DNA of 16,956 nucleotides from Candidatus Methanofilum arcanum (GTDB lineage: Archaea > Halobacteriota > Methanomicrobia > Methanomicrobiales > Methanospirillaceae): contig JAITWW010000009.1 in NCBI GenBank assembly GCA_031285085.1, positions 1-16,956 of the forward strand, in the 5' to 3' direction. Both the position numbers and the translations under genes were made by a program. Below, piece by piece: positions 7,106 through 15,066 of the stretch (its first letter is position 1; each line of letters begins with the position of its first letter). Below the pieces are notes generated by a model. That model was not told where the DNA came from. It saw only the letters and a program-made list of their open reading frames with translations, and made no database searches.

Positions 7106-9748
7106 ATGAATGACACGCAAAAAAGAGGAATAAAGCAAGAGCCGCAGATAAAAAAAGTGCTGTACTGGTGCGAAGAATGTAATATTCCATTAATTGCAAA
7201 GACCTGCTCCTGTAAAACACAAGGAATCTCTATTCCAATACCCGAGCCTCATGAGATCCGTCCAGCTCTTGCATTTGATCATGCACTCATTACTCGTTTA
7301 TGTGAAGAAAGATTTGGCACCTCACCTCTTGCGCATATCATCCTTCTTGCAAAGATAGGGGGTGTAGATCGCACAGAAGCAGTGATTATGAATGGACGTC
7401 GATGCGCAATACTTGCATTTGATCCTGTGAGCCGCGAGTATACCCTCTCTATAAATGTTGAGGCTCTTCCTTTTCTTCTCCCTCATGCAACACGTGGCAT
7501 CGTAACCATTCAAAAGGACCATGAAAAAAAGAGACGTATAGGTGGAAAAAAAGTAGAAGTACAGACAAATGAGCCAGAAGGTTCAGTTATTGTCAAGTAT
7601 GGAAATCAGTATGGAACAGGTGTGCTTCGTGATGGGTACGTACGGGTGCATGAGCTCGTAACGGTGCAGCCTATATCATTCAAGAACCCTCATTGGGAAG
7701 AGGTTATCTCAAAAAACACATTCCACCTCAAAAACCTGGAGCGACAAGCCATACGTGACATTAAATATCATATAAAGCAACATGCAAAAAACCGCCCTGC
7801 AGTAAATGTATCATTCTCAGGAGGAAAAGACAGTACCGCAGTTCTTGAACTCGCAAGAAAAGCAGGTGTTACATCAGCATTTTTTATCGATACTGGTCTT
7901 GAATTCCCAGAAACACTTGAGTTTGTTGCAAAGCAAGGTGTTACTATGGTTCCTCCAGGAGGAGATTTTTGGTCAGCGGTCCAAAAAGCAGGTCCACCAG
8001 CAAAAGATAATCGATGGTGCTGTAAGCTACTCAAGCTTTTTCCTCTCAAACGATATCTTGAGACAATTGGCCCTTGTCTTACTATTCAAGGGAATCGATG
8101 GTATGAGTCATGGAATCGAAGTGGTATCGATATCACGACACAGAATCCTGCAAACCCTCTGCAACTCAATCTCTCACCAATTCGACACTGGAGAGCATTT
8201 GAAGTCTTTCTCTATATCTGGTGGCAGGAGATTCCCTATAGTTCATTATATGATATGGGATTTGAGCGAATTGGGTGCTATTTATGCCCAGCGATGCTTG
8301 AAGCCGAGTACGAACTCATGAGAGTGACTCATCCCAAGATGACAGAGAGATGGGATACTTGTCTGCTTGAAGAAGCAGAAAAGCGTGGATATAGTGATGC
8401 ATATGTATCATATGGATTATGGCGGTGGAAGGAACTCCCTGCAAAAATGAAAGAGTTGTGTGAGAGAGAAGGTGTTTCAAAGATGCAAAAAGTAACAGAT
8501 GTGAAGCAACAGATCTCACGAGCACCAATGGAGTCAGTAAAGCAAATAACTCCTTTGGCTTCCTCTCCATTTGATGCCGCACGAGGTGACTTTTTCCTCC
8601 TTTCAGACCTTATCTATCTTGATAGTGCCTCAACGAGTCTTTCTCCTGAGTCTGTTATTGCTGCGATGATAGAGTATGAACACTTTTATCGTGCCAATGT
8701 AGGACGAGGTGTGCACCGTCTCTCTCAAATAGCGACACAGCGATACTGGCATGCACATGAAAAGGTTGCTCAGTTCATTGGAGGAAAAAAAGGAACAACA
8801 GTATTCACCAAAAACTGCACAGAAGCAATCACGACAGTAGCACGGGGGCTGAACTTGGGGCAAGGGGATCATATTATTACTACTCTCTTTGAACATCACT
8901 CAAATCTGCTTCCCTGGAAAGAGTTAGAAAAAAAAGGGGTGAAAGTAGAGATCATCCCTATGACATCTGAGTTTTTATTGGATATGGATGCACTCTCCCG
9001 TGCATGCACGAAAGATACAAAACTCATCTCAGTGTGTCATGTCTCGAATGTGTTTGGCTCTATTCTTCCGGTTGAAAAGATAGCAGCTCTATGCAGAGAG
9101 CATAACATTTTGTTTCTGGTAGATGGTGCCCAGTCGGTGCCCCATCTTCCAGTTGATGTGCAGCAGATCGGATGTGATTTCTTCTGCTTTTCAGGTCATA
9201 AGATGCTTGGACCAACAGGAACAGGGGTTCTCTGGATTCGAGAAGGGACTCCCCCGCTAAACCCACTTATGATAGGAGGCGGAACAGTTGAGCATCTCTC
9301 TCATGAAGGATATACTCTCTTATCCAACTATGAGAGGTATGAAGCAGGAACGCCAAATATTAGTGGCGGAATTGGGCTTGGTGCTGCTATTGATTATCTG
9401 AAGAGATTTGGAATGGAAGCAGTGAGAGCACATGAGCAGATACTTTCAAACGCTCTCATCAATGGATTGAAAGAGATTCAAGGAGTGACGGTATATGCCC
9501 CATCTGATCTCACTCAGCACACAAGTGTTATCTCATTCACAGTAGATGGATACCATCCCCATGAGGTTGCACAGTATCTTGACGAGCAAGCAGATATTAT
9601 GGTTCGTTCAGGACATCATTGTTGCATGCCAGCTATGGAGTACCTGGGCATATCTGGAACAGTCCGGGCAAGTCTGCACCTCTATTCATCTATGTCAGAT
9701 GTACAGGCTCTCATTGCAGGAATAAAAGAACTGGTGAGAGGGCAGTAA
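7106..9748 (+). CDS. Fusion: Zn-ribbon/PUA-like/PAPS-reductase-like PP-loop protein with SufS-type cysteine desulfurase
   Basis: An 880-residue protein joining two sulfur enzymes. Residues about 20-38 form a Zn-ribbon (C22, C25, C34, C36). About 55-140 is an uncharacterised domain, and about 155-190 looks PUA-like. About 205-450 is a PAPS-reductase/ATP-sulfurylase-like PP-loop ATPase (SGGKDS at 238-243; C305-C306 in NRWCCK; C391-x2-C394 in GCYLCP). Residues about 490-880 are a complete class V PLP cysteine desulfurase: YLDSAST 504-510, FEHHSN 595-600, VDGAQS 672-677, PLP lysine K699 in SGHKM, and catalytic C839 in RSGHHC. The desulfurase should yield persulfide for the PP-loop domain, which likely thiolates an adenylated substrate rather than reducing PAPS. 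The ATG at 7106 lies 25 bp after larE, and fdhD-like follows 2 bp after the stop, so one transcript is likely. Confidence 0.9.
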   Translation: MNDTQKRGIKQEPQIKKVLYWCEECNIPLIAKTCSCKTQGISIPIPEPHEIRPALAFDHALITRLCEERFGTSPLAHIILLAKIGGVDRTEAVIMNGRRCAILAFDPVSREYTLSINVEALPFLLPHATRGIVTIQKDHEKKRRIGGKKVEVQTNEPEGSVIVKYGNQYGTGVLRDGYVRVHELVTVQPISFKNPHWEEVISKNTFHLKNLERQAIRDIKYHIKQHAKNRPAVNVSFSGGKDSTAVLELARKAGVTSAFFIDTGLEFPETLEFVAKQGVTMVPPGGDFWSAVQKAGPPAKDNRWCCKLLKLFPLKRYLETIGPCLTIQGNRWYESWNRSGIDITTQNPANPLQLNLSPIRHWRAFEVFLYIWWQEIPYSSLYDMGFERIGCYLCPAMLEAEYELMRVTHPKMTERWDTCLLEEAEKRGYSDAYVSYGLWRWKELPAKMKELCEREGVSKMQKVTDVKQQISRAPMESVKQITPLASSPFDAARGDFFLLSDLIYLDSASTSLSPESVIAAMIEYEHFYRANVGRGVHRLSQIATQRYWHAHEKVAQFIGGKKGTTVFTKNCTEAITTVARGLNLGQGDHIITTLFEHHSNLLPWKELEKKGVKVEIIPMTSEFLLDMDALSRACTKDTKLISVCHVSNVFGSILPVEKIAALCREHNILFLVDGAQSVPHLPVDVQQIGCDFFCFSGHKMLGPTGTGVLWIREGTPPLNPLMIGGGTVEHLSHEGYTLLSNYERYEAGTPNISGGIGLGAAIDYLKRFGMEAVRAHEQILSNALINGLKEIQGVTVYAPSDLTQHTSVISFTVDGYHPHEVAQYLDEQADIMVRSGHHCCMPAMEYLGISGTVRASLHLYSSMSDVQALIAGIKELVRGQ

Positions 9749-9750
9749 CT

Positions 9751-10446
9751 ATGAATAAGGAAACGAAGCGTGCTGATCCTATTGATCTTATATTAGAAGA
9801 AGAACCAGTTTCTGTAAGGTTAAATGGATCATATCTTCTCACTGCAATGATAGCTCCACATAACAAAGAAGAGTTCGTTACCGGGTACCTTTTCACTGAA
9901 GAACTTATCTCATCGCTGGCAGATATCGAATCCCTGCGCATTGAAGGAAGCAATGTAAGTGTTCTCACAACAAATCCATTTAAGATATCAAAGCGTCGTA
10001 TGGTGCTATCAGGATGTGGAAGCTCCTCTTCATTTCTTGATGAGAAAAGATTGCAGCCAATCTTGAGCTCATCACAGTTCCAAAAAACAATAATTCACAA
10101 AAGCGTATGTTCACTTCCTCCCATATCTGCAGCATTATGGAACAGTGAAGGTTGTCTATTTCAATGTAGTGATATTGGCATTCACTCTGCAGCAGTTACA
10201 TGCATTGGATATGGGTTCATACATAATATTGATTTCTCATCATGTATGCTTGCTTTATCAGGAAGGATCGCAACTGATATTGTCAAAATAGCGTTATTTT
10301 GTAAAATTCCACTCATTGCTTCTTCGTCGGTACCAACACGCCTTGCTATTACTATTGCAGAAAAGATGGGGCTCTGTATTATATGTGGTGTTAATGCTGA
10401 TGATATGACAATATACACTGATAAAAATATTGCAGTATGTTCATAA
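9751..10446 (+). CDS. Divergent FdhD-like sulfurtransferase
   Basis: A 231-residue protein of the FdhD/NarQ family. FdhD moves sulfur from a cysteine desulfurase to the molybdenum or tungsten bis-pterin cofactor of formate dehydrogenase. Recognisable parts are GYLFTEELI at 45-53, SGCGSS with a single cysteine C89 at the active loop, LSGRIATDIV at 169-178, SVPTRLAITIAEKMG at 193-207, and a DDMTIYT end at 217-223. Two family hallmarks are degraded: the TGG-x-HAA segment reads PPISAALW (123-130), and EDVGRHNA reads SDIGIHSA (140-147). It may therefore act on another acceptor. ATG 9751 is chosen because it starts 2 bp after the fusion gene's stop; the frame is open further upstream, inside that gene. 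Its position right after a desulfurase domain fits sulfur delivery. Confidence 0.82.
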   Translation: MNKETKRADPIDLILEEEPVSVRLNGSYLLTAMIAPHNKEEFVTGYLFTEELISSLADIESLRIEGSNVSVLTTNPFKISKRRMVLSGCGSSSSFLDEKRLQPILSSSQFQKTIIHKSVCSLPPISAALWNSEGCLFQCSDIGIHSAAVTCIGYGFIHNIDFSSCMLALSGRIATDIVKIALFCKIPLIASSSVPTRLAITIAEKMGLCIICGVNADDMTIYTDKNIAVCS

Positions 10447-10465
10447 AACACAAAATAACGTGAAT

Positions 10466-10480
10466 ATTTTCTTCTTTTTA
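10466..10480 (+). terminator. T-rich terminator after the sulfur operon
   Basis: A pyrimidine tract (TATTTTCTTCTTTTT) begins about 20 bp after the fdhD-like stop codon. Archaeal termination commonly uses such U-rich tracts without a stable hairpin. It is placed where the larE-fusion-fdhD-like operon should end. Confidence 0.5.
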
Positions 10481-10628
10481 TCATATTTTGCATGACTTTC
10501 AAAAGAATACTTCTAATCATTTTTATCTAAATTTAAGAGTTCTACTATGCGCTTCTTTAATCCAAAAAGCATTGTGCACATATACTCATCTTGTGAAAGA
10601 CGTTTGTTTTCTGTTTATCGCTCCAAAT

Positions 10629-10677
10629 ATATTGTTACAAGGGGTGCATTTATATTCTCGTACTGTAAAAACAATAT
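10629..10677 (+). promoter_or_regulatory. Promoter of the winged-helix regulator with flanking inverted repeat
   Basis: A good archaeal TATA box, TTTATATT (10649-10656), lies about 50 bp before the regulator ATG, and GGAAG at 10689-10693 could be its ribosome-binding site. The 8-bp arms ATATTGTT (10629-10636) and AACAATAT (10670-10677) form an inverted repeat whose centre coincides with the TATA box. This arrangement suits repression by a symmetric dimer, perhaps autoregulation. A second TATA-like AATATAAA at 10673-10680 would imply a leaderless start instead. Confidence 0.45.
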
Positions 10678-10701
10678 AAAAGAATAAAGGAAGCGTATAC
10701 C

Positions 10702-11103
10702 ATGGTGAAAGGTCCATCTGTAATATTAAGTGAAAAGGATGAGCTTCTCGCTGAGAATTTTATCGAAGGCGGTCTCAAAAAAAATTTTGCGCGAGTACTT
10801 GTTCTTCTTTCTAAGAAAGACGAACTAACCTCCCGTGAAATAGAGAGAGGTACCGACCTTCGTCAGCCAGAAGTAAGTATTGCTATTAATTATTTGAGCA
10901 AGCGTAAGTGGGCACGTGTCTCCAACCTTATTACCGAAAATAAGGGAAGACCTGTAAAATTGTACAAGCTCTCTATGACGCTCGATGAGATTGTTGATGA
11001 GATCGAAGCTGAAAAGAAAGAAGAGTTTGATCATCAGATGAACTTGTTCAAAGAGACAAGAGAACTGATCAAAGAGATAAAAAAAGAACAGAATACTACT
11101 TAA
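10702..11103 (+). CDS. Winged-helix transcriptional regulator (ArsR/TrmB-like) with C-terminal coiled coil
   Basis: A 133-residue DNA-binding protein. Residues about 25-90 form a winged helix-turn-helix: the motif runs from TSREIERGTDL through RQPEVSIAINYL (recognition helix), with a wing containing KGRPVKLYKL. The C-terminal third (about 92-130) is highly charged and helical (EIEAEKKEEF, ETRELIKEIKKE), so it is probably a dimerising coiled coil. No ligand-binding domain or metal-binding cysteines are present, which sets it apart from metal-sensing ArsR proteins. It has its own promoter and faces rpiA tail to tail with a 14-bp gap. Its target is unknown; the inverted repeat over its own TATA box suggests autoregulation. 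Confidence 0.78.
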   Translation: MVKGPSVILSEKDELLAENFIEGGLKKNFARVLVLLSKKDELTSREIERGTDLRQPEVSIAINYLSKRKWARVSNLITENKGRPVKLYKLSMTLDEIVDEIEAEKKEEFDHQMNLFKETRELIKEIKKEQNTT

Positions 11104-11117
11104 CGAGCATATTTTGT

Positions 11118-11783
11118 TTATCCTTTTTTATTATCATACCCCCCCTCAATTATTACAATTTTATCAGAAAATTCAGTCATCAATCCACACCCGACAACCC
11201 CTGCCACATTGTTCAGGTACTGTTGAAGAGCTCTTGGATCTGAAATAACACCAACTGAGTAGTCAAGGATGAAGTTTCCATTATCTGATATGACAGGGCC
11301 ATCTTTTTTCACGCCTTCCCGAATGAGGATAGTTCCTTGTTTTGCAAGCTCTGTCGTAACATAGGAAACAGCAAAGGGAGTGACTTCCATTGGAATTGGA
11401 CCATCAAGCTTTAAAACGCATTTTGATGAATCGATAATAACAAGAAAAATCTTTGCACTGGCTGCTATAACTCTTTCACGTACATGAGCTGCCCCTCTTC
11501 CTTTGATAAGCCATTTATGAGGATCAACTTGATCTGCTCCATCAATAGCGATATCAATCTCTGATACATCTGCAAGGGAACAGAGAGGGATACCAAGTTC
11601 TCGTGCACGTATCTCTGTTTGAAATGAGGTTGGAATACCACGTACGCAAAGACCTTCTGAGATCCGCTGTGCAAGCCTTTCCATCATATAATATACGGTC
11701 GATCCGGTTCCAATACCAATAACCATCGCATCTTGAACCATATCTGCTGCACGGTATCCAGCAGCCCTCTTCGCTTCTGACAT
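11118..11783 (-). CDS. rpiA: Ribose-5-phosphate isomerase A
   Basis: A 221-residue RpiA, interconverting ribose-5-phosphate and ribulose-5-phosphate for nucleotide and sugar synthesis. Motifs are GTGST at 25-29, IDGADQ at 80-85 (D81 and D84 match the catalytic aspartates), K94, KGRGAA at 94-99 and E103 in VRERV, which is the expected general base. K121 in SSK binds phosphate. Numbering coincides with E. coli RpiA. Small departures are KGRGAA in place of the more usual KGGGAA and DSSK in place of DESK. The ATG at 11781-11783 has no strong ribosome-binding site. It diverges from trm1 across a 101-bp gap and converges on the regulator gene. Confidence 0.93.
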   Translation of the reverse strand: MSEAKRAAGYRAADMVQDAMVIGIGTGSTVYYMMERLAQRISEGLCVRGIPTSFQTEIRARELGIPLCSLADVSEIDIAIDGADQVDPHKWLIKGRGAAHVRERVIAASAKIFLVIIDSSKCVLKLDGPIPMEVTPFAVSYVTTELAKQGTILIREGVKKDGPVISDNGNFILDYSVGVISDPRALQQYLNNVAGVVGCGLMTEFSDKIVIIEGGYDNKKG

Positions 11784-11884
11784 GATGGTACAGATTTCGT
11801 GATCACGTCATAATACTCTGTCTGATCATCACCTGCACATAGACGTTTTATGGAGATCAGTTCTAATATACGTGGATAATTTGA
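11784..11884. promoter_or_regulatory. Divergent rpiA/trm1 promoter region
   Basis: A 101-bp gap between divergent starts. For trm1, a TATA-like GTTTTATGG around 11844-11852 would give a transcription start just before the ATG; TAATATA at 11864-11870 is probably too close. No convincing rpiA promoter element could be singled out. No ribosome-binding sites are obvious, so short or leaderless transcripts are likely. Confidence 0.3.
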
Positions 11885-13003
11885 ATGCAAAAGACACTCA
11901 TTACTGAAGGTATCACAACAATTTTGGTTCCTGTTTCTGATGAACAGTCCAAGTTCCCTCCAGGAACTGCACAGGTTTTTTATAATGCGCGAATGCAATT
12001 TAATCGTGACATGGCAGTGCTCCTTGTTTCGTCTTTGAAGCCAAGATCATATCTTGATGCAATGGGTGCGACTGGAATACGTGGCTTTCGAGTTGCACAT
12101 GAGGCTCTTTCCCAACCTGAAGTAACTATCAATGATTACTCATCACTTGCATGTGATCTGATGCATGAGAACAATGAAAAAACTGGGCTTTCATGTCATA
12201 TTACCCATCGTGACGCAAATGCGTTGATGTCTGAACAACGATTTGAGATGGTAGATCTAGATCCTTTTGGAACTCCTTCTCCTTTTATTGATGCCGCAGC
12301 AAGAAGTGCTCACCCTTATCTGTGCATCACTGCAACAGATACCGCACCATTATGTGGAGCTCACCTCAAAGCAGGTATTCGAAGATATGATACCATGCCA
12401 ATGAATACTGAGTATCATCCTGAGGTGGGGCTTCGTATTCTTCTTGGATATGTTGCACGTGTCATTGTCAAGTACGATCGAGGAGTGCATCCGCTTTTGT
12501 GTTATGTACGGGATCATTATATTCGATTGATGTTGAAGCTGGTGAATGGAGCTGATCCCGCTGATGAAACTATTGCAAGGCTTGGATATGTGCATCAATG
12601 CACATCATGTCAGTATGTAACTGAACAGTATGGACGAAGAATGACGGAGTTGACATGTCCATACTGCAAGACAAAGATTCGAGCAATTGGTCCACTTTGG
12701 ATGGGTTCGATCTGTGATACTGCAGTTATTGATGATATGCTCTCACTTCTTTCCTCTCTTCCACAATTACAGACAAATGCACTGAAACGTCTGCTTCTGC
12801 TTTGCAAACAAGAACCTGAGATCGCATTTCATTATGATTATCACCGCCTCTCAAAACGCTGTGGAAGATCTGCAGTCGCTCTGGAAACATATATGACGAG
12901 ACTTCGAGAACAGGGATATTATGCAAAAAAAACCCACTACACCGGAACTGGAGTGAAAACAGATGCACCACTGCCTGTTTTGTATCAGGCATTTGATGAG
13001 TAG
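11885..13003 (+). CDS. trm1: tRNA (guanine26-N2)-dimethyltransferase Trm1
   Basis: A 372-residue archaeal Trm1, which uses SAM to mono- and dimethylate guanosine 26 of tRNA. Signature segments in order are VFYNARMQFNRD at 31-42, the SAM-binding DAMGATGIRG at 58-67, NDYSS at 83-87, the catalytic DLDPFGTP at 124-131, and DTAPLCG at 152-158. A C-terminal Zn-ribbon follows (C239, C242, C258, C261). The C-terminal portion (about 290-370) ends with a winged-helix-like region containing THYTGTGVKTDAP. Length and motifs are complete. It diverges from rpiA and is followed by a T-run and the cobalt/nickel operon, so it is likely a single-gene transcript. Confidence 0.95.
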   Translation: MQKTLITEGITTILVPVSDEQSKFPPGTAQVFYNARMQFNRDMAVLLVSSLKPRSYLDAMGATGIRGFRVAHEALSQPEVTINDYSSLACDLMHENNEKTGLSCHITHRDANALMSEQRFEMVDLDPFGTPSPFIDAAARSAHPYLCITATDTAPLCGAHLKAGIRRYDTMPMNTEYHPEVGLRILLGYVARVIVKYDRGVHPLLCYVRDHYIRLMLKLVNGADPADETIARLGYVHQCTSCQYVTEQYGRRMTELTCPYCKTKIRAIGPLWMGSICDTAVIDDMLSLLSSLPQLQTNALKRLLLLCKQEPEIAFHYDYHRLSKRCGRSAVALETYMTRLREQGYYAKKTHYTGTGVKTDAPLPVLYQAFDE

Positions 13004-13031
13004 CGTATATATACATCAGGAGTTGTATTAC

Positions 13032-13038
13032 TTTTTTT
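13032..13038 (+). terminator. T7 tract after trm1
   Basis: Seven consecutive T residues about 30 bp downstream of the trm1 stop, in an AT-rich gap before cbiM, are a likely archaeal terminator. The remainder of the 106-bp gap holds a TATA-like CTTAAATC at 13071-13078 that could drive the cbiM operon. No B12-riboswitch-like or clear operator structure is seen. Confidence 0.45.
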
Positions 13039-13109
13039 CACCATTTTACCATTGTGCATAAACAATAACACTTAAATCAAAAAAGATCATACAATGTAAT
13101 CAGATAGAC

Positions 13110-13766
13110 ATGCATATACCAGACGCATTTCTTCCACTTCCTCAGGCTGCTCTGTACTGGGTAATTGCTTGTATTTTTATTATATTTGCACTTCGTTGGT
13201 CTCGTAGTGAGATGAGTGAAGAGAACATCCCCCTCATTGCTGTACTTGCTGCTGGCATCTTTGCAATTCAAGCGTTTAATCTTCCGATAGGGATGGGAAC
13301 ATCAGGACATCTTATTGGTGGAGCGCTTGCTGCTATCGTGCTTGGCTCACCATATGCAGGAATCTTTGTGCTCACTATCGTATTGATTATCCAAGGCATC
13401 ATTTTTGGGGATGGAGGCATTACTTCAATGGGTGCAAACATCATAAATATGGGTGTTATTGGTGGATTTGTTGGATACTATGGATATATCGGACTTAAAA
13501 AGATAACCAACCAGATATATCTCTCAGCAGGCATTGCCGCGTGGGCTGCTTGTTTTATTGCTGCACTCGCATGTGCACTGGAGCTAGCTGTTGCTGGGAC
13601 ATTCCCCCTTATCCCAGGGATGGTTGCAATGGGCGTCTATCATGCTGTTATTGGCGTGATTGAAGGCGTTATTACTGCAGGAGCTTTGTATCTCATCATA
13701 CAAGCACGTCCTGATATGGTTCCAGAAAAAGTTAAGAGTATTATAAAAAAAGATAACAATATGTAA
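13110..13766 (+). CDS. cbiM: Cobalt/nickel ECF transporter substrate-binding membrane subunit CbiM
   Basis: A 218-residue multi-pass membrane protein, the metal-specific S-component of a CbiMNOQ transporter. It begins MHIPDAFLP, the conserved N terminus whose Met1/His2 amino end chelates the metal. H67 in GTSGHLIGG matches the third metal ligand in NikM structures. Conserved GDGGITSMGANIINM follows at about 101-115. About six hydrophobic segments are visible. Sequence alone does not decide between Co2+ and Ni2+; a methanogen needs both, for corrinoids and for F430 and hydrogenases. The start has no strong ribosome-binding site, so a short leader is likely. It leads the operon cbiM-N-O-Q, with 42 bp to cbiN. 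Confidence 0.93.
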   Translation: MHIPDAFLPLPQAALYWVIACIFIIFALRWSRSEMSEENIPLIAVLAAGIFAIQAFNLPIGMGTSGHLIGGALAAIVLGSPYAGIFVLTIVLIIQGIIFGDGGITSMGANIINMGVIGGFVGYYGYIGLKKITNQIYLSAGIAAWAACFIAALACALELAVAGTFPLIPGMVAMGVYHAVIGVIEGVITAGALYLIIQARPDMVPEKVKSIIKKDNNM

Positions 13767-13792
13767 AAAAAAGGAAAAAAGAAGGAAAAAAG

Positions 13793-13801
13793 AAGGAGAG
13801 G
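13793..13801 (+). promoter_or_regulatory. Strong ribosome-binding site of the cbiN-like gene in a purine-rich repeat
   Basis: AAGGAGAGG lies 7 nt before the ATG at 13809. It closes a purine-only stretch (about 13767-13801) made of near-repeats of AAGGAAAAAAG. The stretch is probably a translation-initiation enhancer between cbiM and cbiN and a spot prone to slippage. Confidence 0.6.
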
Positions 13802-13808
13802 TTTTATA

Positions 13809-14159
13809 ATGGAAGATACTGTAACACAAAATCCAATGAGCATAACTCTGTTCGTTATTGCAGGTCTTATTATTGCCTTTATCATTGGTTCAGGTGCTGT
13901 TTTTTTTGCATCAGATAATCCAGATGGGCTTGAAAGTGCTGCCTTATTTGTACAGAACGCAAAAGAACTTTTTGGTCAGAGTCCAGAGGATGGGGATCCT
14001 GAAGCAATTGGAACAGGAACATTTGAGTTTAAAGCACCAATACCTGATTACACCCTTGAGCGAGGGGAAGGAGTTGATGTCCTTATTGCTCTTTTTGGGA
14101 TTTCCCTCACATTCATTGTCGTATTTGGACTTGCAAGAGGTCTGCACAGGAAGAGTTAA
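13809..14159 (+). CDS. cbiN: CbiN-like PDGLE-domain component of cobalt/nickel transporter
   Basis: A 116-residue protein with two membrane segments (about 12-33 and 89-110) and an extracytoplasmic loop between them. The loop begins SDNPDGLES (the PDGLE signature at 38-42) and contains FEFKAPIPDY at 72-81. PDGLE proteins take the CbiN/NikN place in these transporters and are sometimes fused to CbiM. They are thought to open or load the metal site of the S-component. A strong AAGGAGAGG ribosome-binding site precedes the ATG. It lies between cbiM and cbiO in the same operon. The symbol reflects position and domain; it differs from enterobacterial CbiN. Confidence 0.85.
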   Translation: MEDTVTQNPMSITLFVIAGLIIAFIIGSGAVFFASDNPDGLESAALFVQNAKELFGQSPEDGDPEAIGTGTFEFKAPIPDYTLERGEGVDVLIALFGISLTFIVVFGLARGLHRKS

Positions 14160-14220
14160 ACTTTCATCTCGTCACAGAAACATAGGTCATATAAGCAAAA
14201 ACAGTGGATAGGGACAATGT

Positions 14221-15066
14221 ATGCATCTGATCGAGACACGATATCTTTGTTATTCATATAAAACCACTCCCGCTCTTTGGCATGTAAATTTCACAGCAGA
14301 GAGAAAACAAAAAATAGCGGTGATTGGAGCAAACGGAGCGGGAAAAAGTACCCTTTTCAAACATTTTTGTGGCATTTTACACCCATCATCTGGAGAGATT
14401 CGGATTCGAGGAGAGCTCGTAACGAAGAAAAACCTCAAAGAAGTCAGAAAAACAGTTGGGGTTGTGTTTCAAAACCCTGACGACCAAATTTTTTCGGTAA
14501 CCGTTGAGCAGGATATCGCATTTGGACCTACAAATCTGGGACTTGATACAGAGACAGTGAAACATCGAGTCTCACATGCAATGGATCTCCTCTCTGTCTC
14601 TCACTTGGCTTCCCGCCCACCCCATCAGCTTTCTGGGGGAGAGAAAAAGCGGGTTGCAATTGCAGGCGTGCTTGCGATGGAGCCATCGGTATTAGTGCTT
14701 GATGAAGCAACAGCTGGACTCGATCCAAAAGGAGTTCGAGACCTCATGGCATTTTTACAGCGTTTGCCTGAAGAGTTTGGTATGACAGTCATCTTTGCAA
14801 CTCACCACACTGATCTTGTTATAGAGCTTGCAGATATTGTGTATGTTCTGGATAATGGAACAGTTGCTGCTGTTGGTTCAGTTACTGAGATATTTAGCCA
14901 GTTTGAATTGCTTGATCGCCTTGGTATTGATCTGCCATCTATTCCTTTGCTTCATAAAAGATTGCAAGAGAGAGGTGTCCCAATACCGATGGCGTACAGT
15001 GTGGATGAATCACTGGCTCTGCTTACCCAGTGGAACCATCAAGGAGGAGGTCAGCAAGAACTGTGA
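14221..15066 (+). CDS. cbiO: Cobalt/nickel ECF transporter ATPase CbiO
   Basis: A 281-residue ABC ATPase powering the cobalt/nickel importer on the cytoplasmic face. All motifs are intact: Walker A GANGAGKST at 36-44, Q-loop Q84 in VVFQNPDDQ, signature LSGGE at 137-141, Walker B VLVLDE with E162, D-loop AGLDP, and H-loop H195 in ATHH. The long C-terminal tail (about 225-281) is usual for ECF ATPases. A 61-bp gap after cbiN contains GGATAGGGA as a likely ribosome-binding site and a TATA-like TCATATAAGC (14187-14196) that might be an internal promoter. An overlapping out-of-frame ATG at 14217 is not the start. The stop overlaps the cbiQ GTG by 4 nt. Confidence 0.95.
   Translation: MHLIETRYLCYSYKTTPALWHVNFTAERKQKIAVIGANGAGKSTLFKHFCGILHPSSGEIRIRGELVTKKNLKEVRKTVGVVFQNPDDQIFSVTVEQDIAFGPTNLGLDTETVKHRVSHAMDLLSVSHLASRPPHQLSGGEKKRVAIAGVLAMEPSVLVLDEATAGLDPKGVRDLMAFLQRLPEEFGMTVIFATHHTDLVIELADIVYVLDNGTVAAVGSVTEIFSQFELLDRLGIDLPSIPLLHKRLQERGVPIPMAYSVDESLALLTQWNHQGGGQQEL

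Noticed and set aside
10488..10679. 63-codon open frame in the gap before the winged-helix regulator
   Set aside because: It is low-complexity AT-rich DNA without a ribosome-binding site, overlaps the regulator promoter elements and shows no recognisable protein features.
13004..13109. Possible cobalamin riboswitch or NikR site before cbiM
   Set aside because: The gap is only 106 bp and has no conserved B12-box-like segment or matching dyad. B12 riboswitches are also not expected in methanogens.
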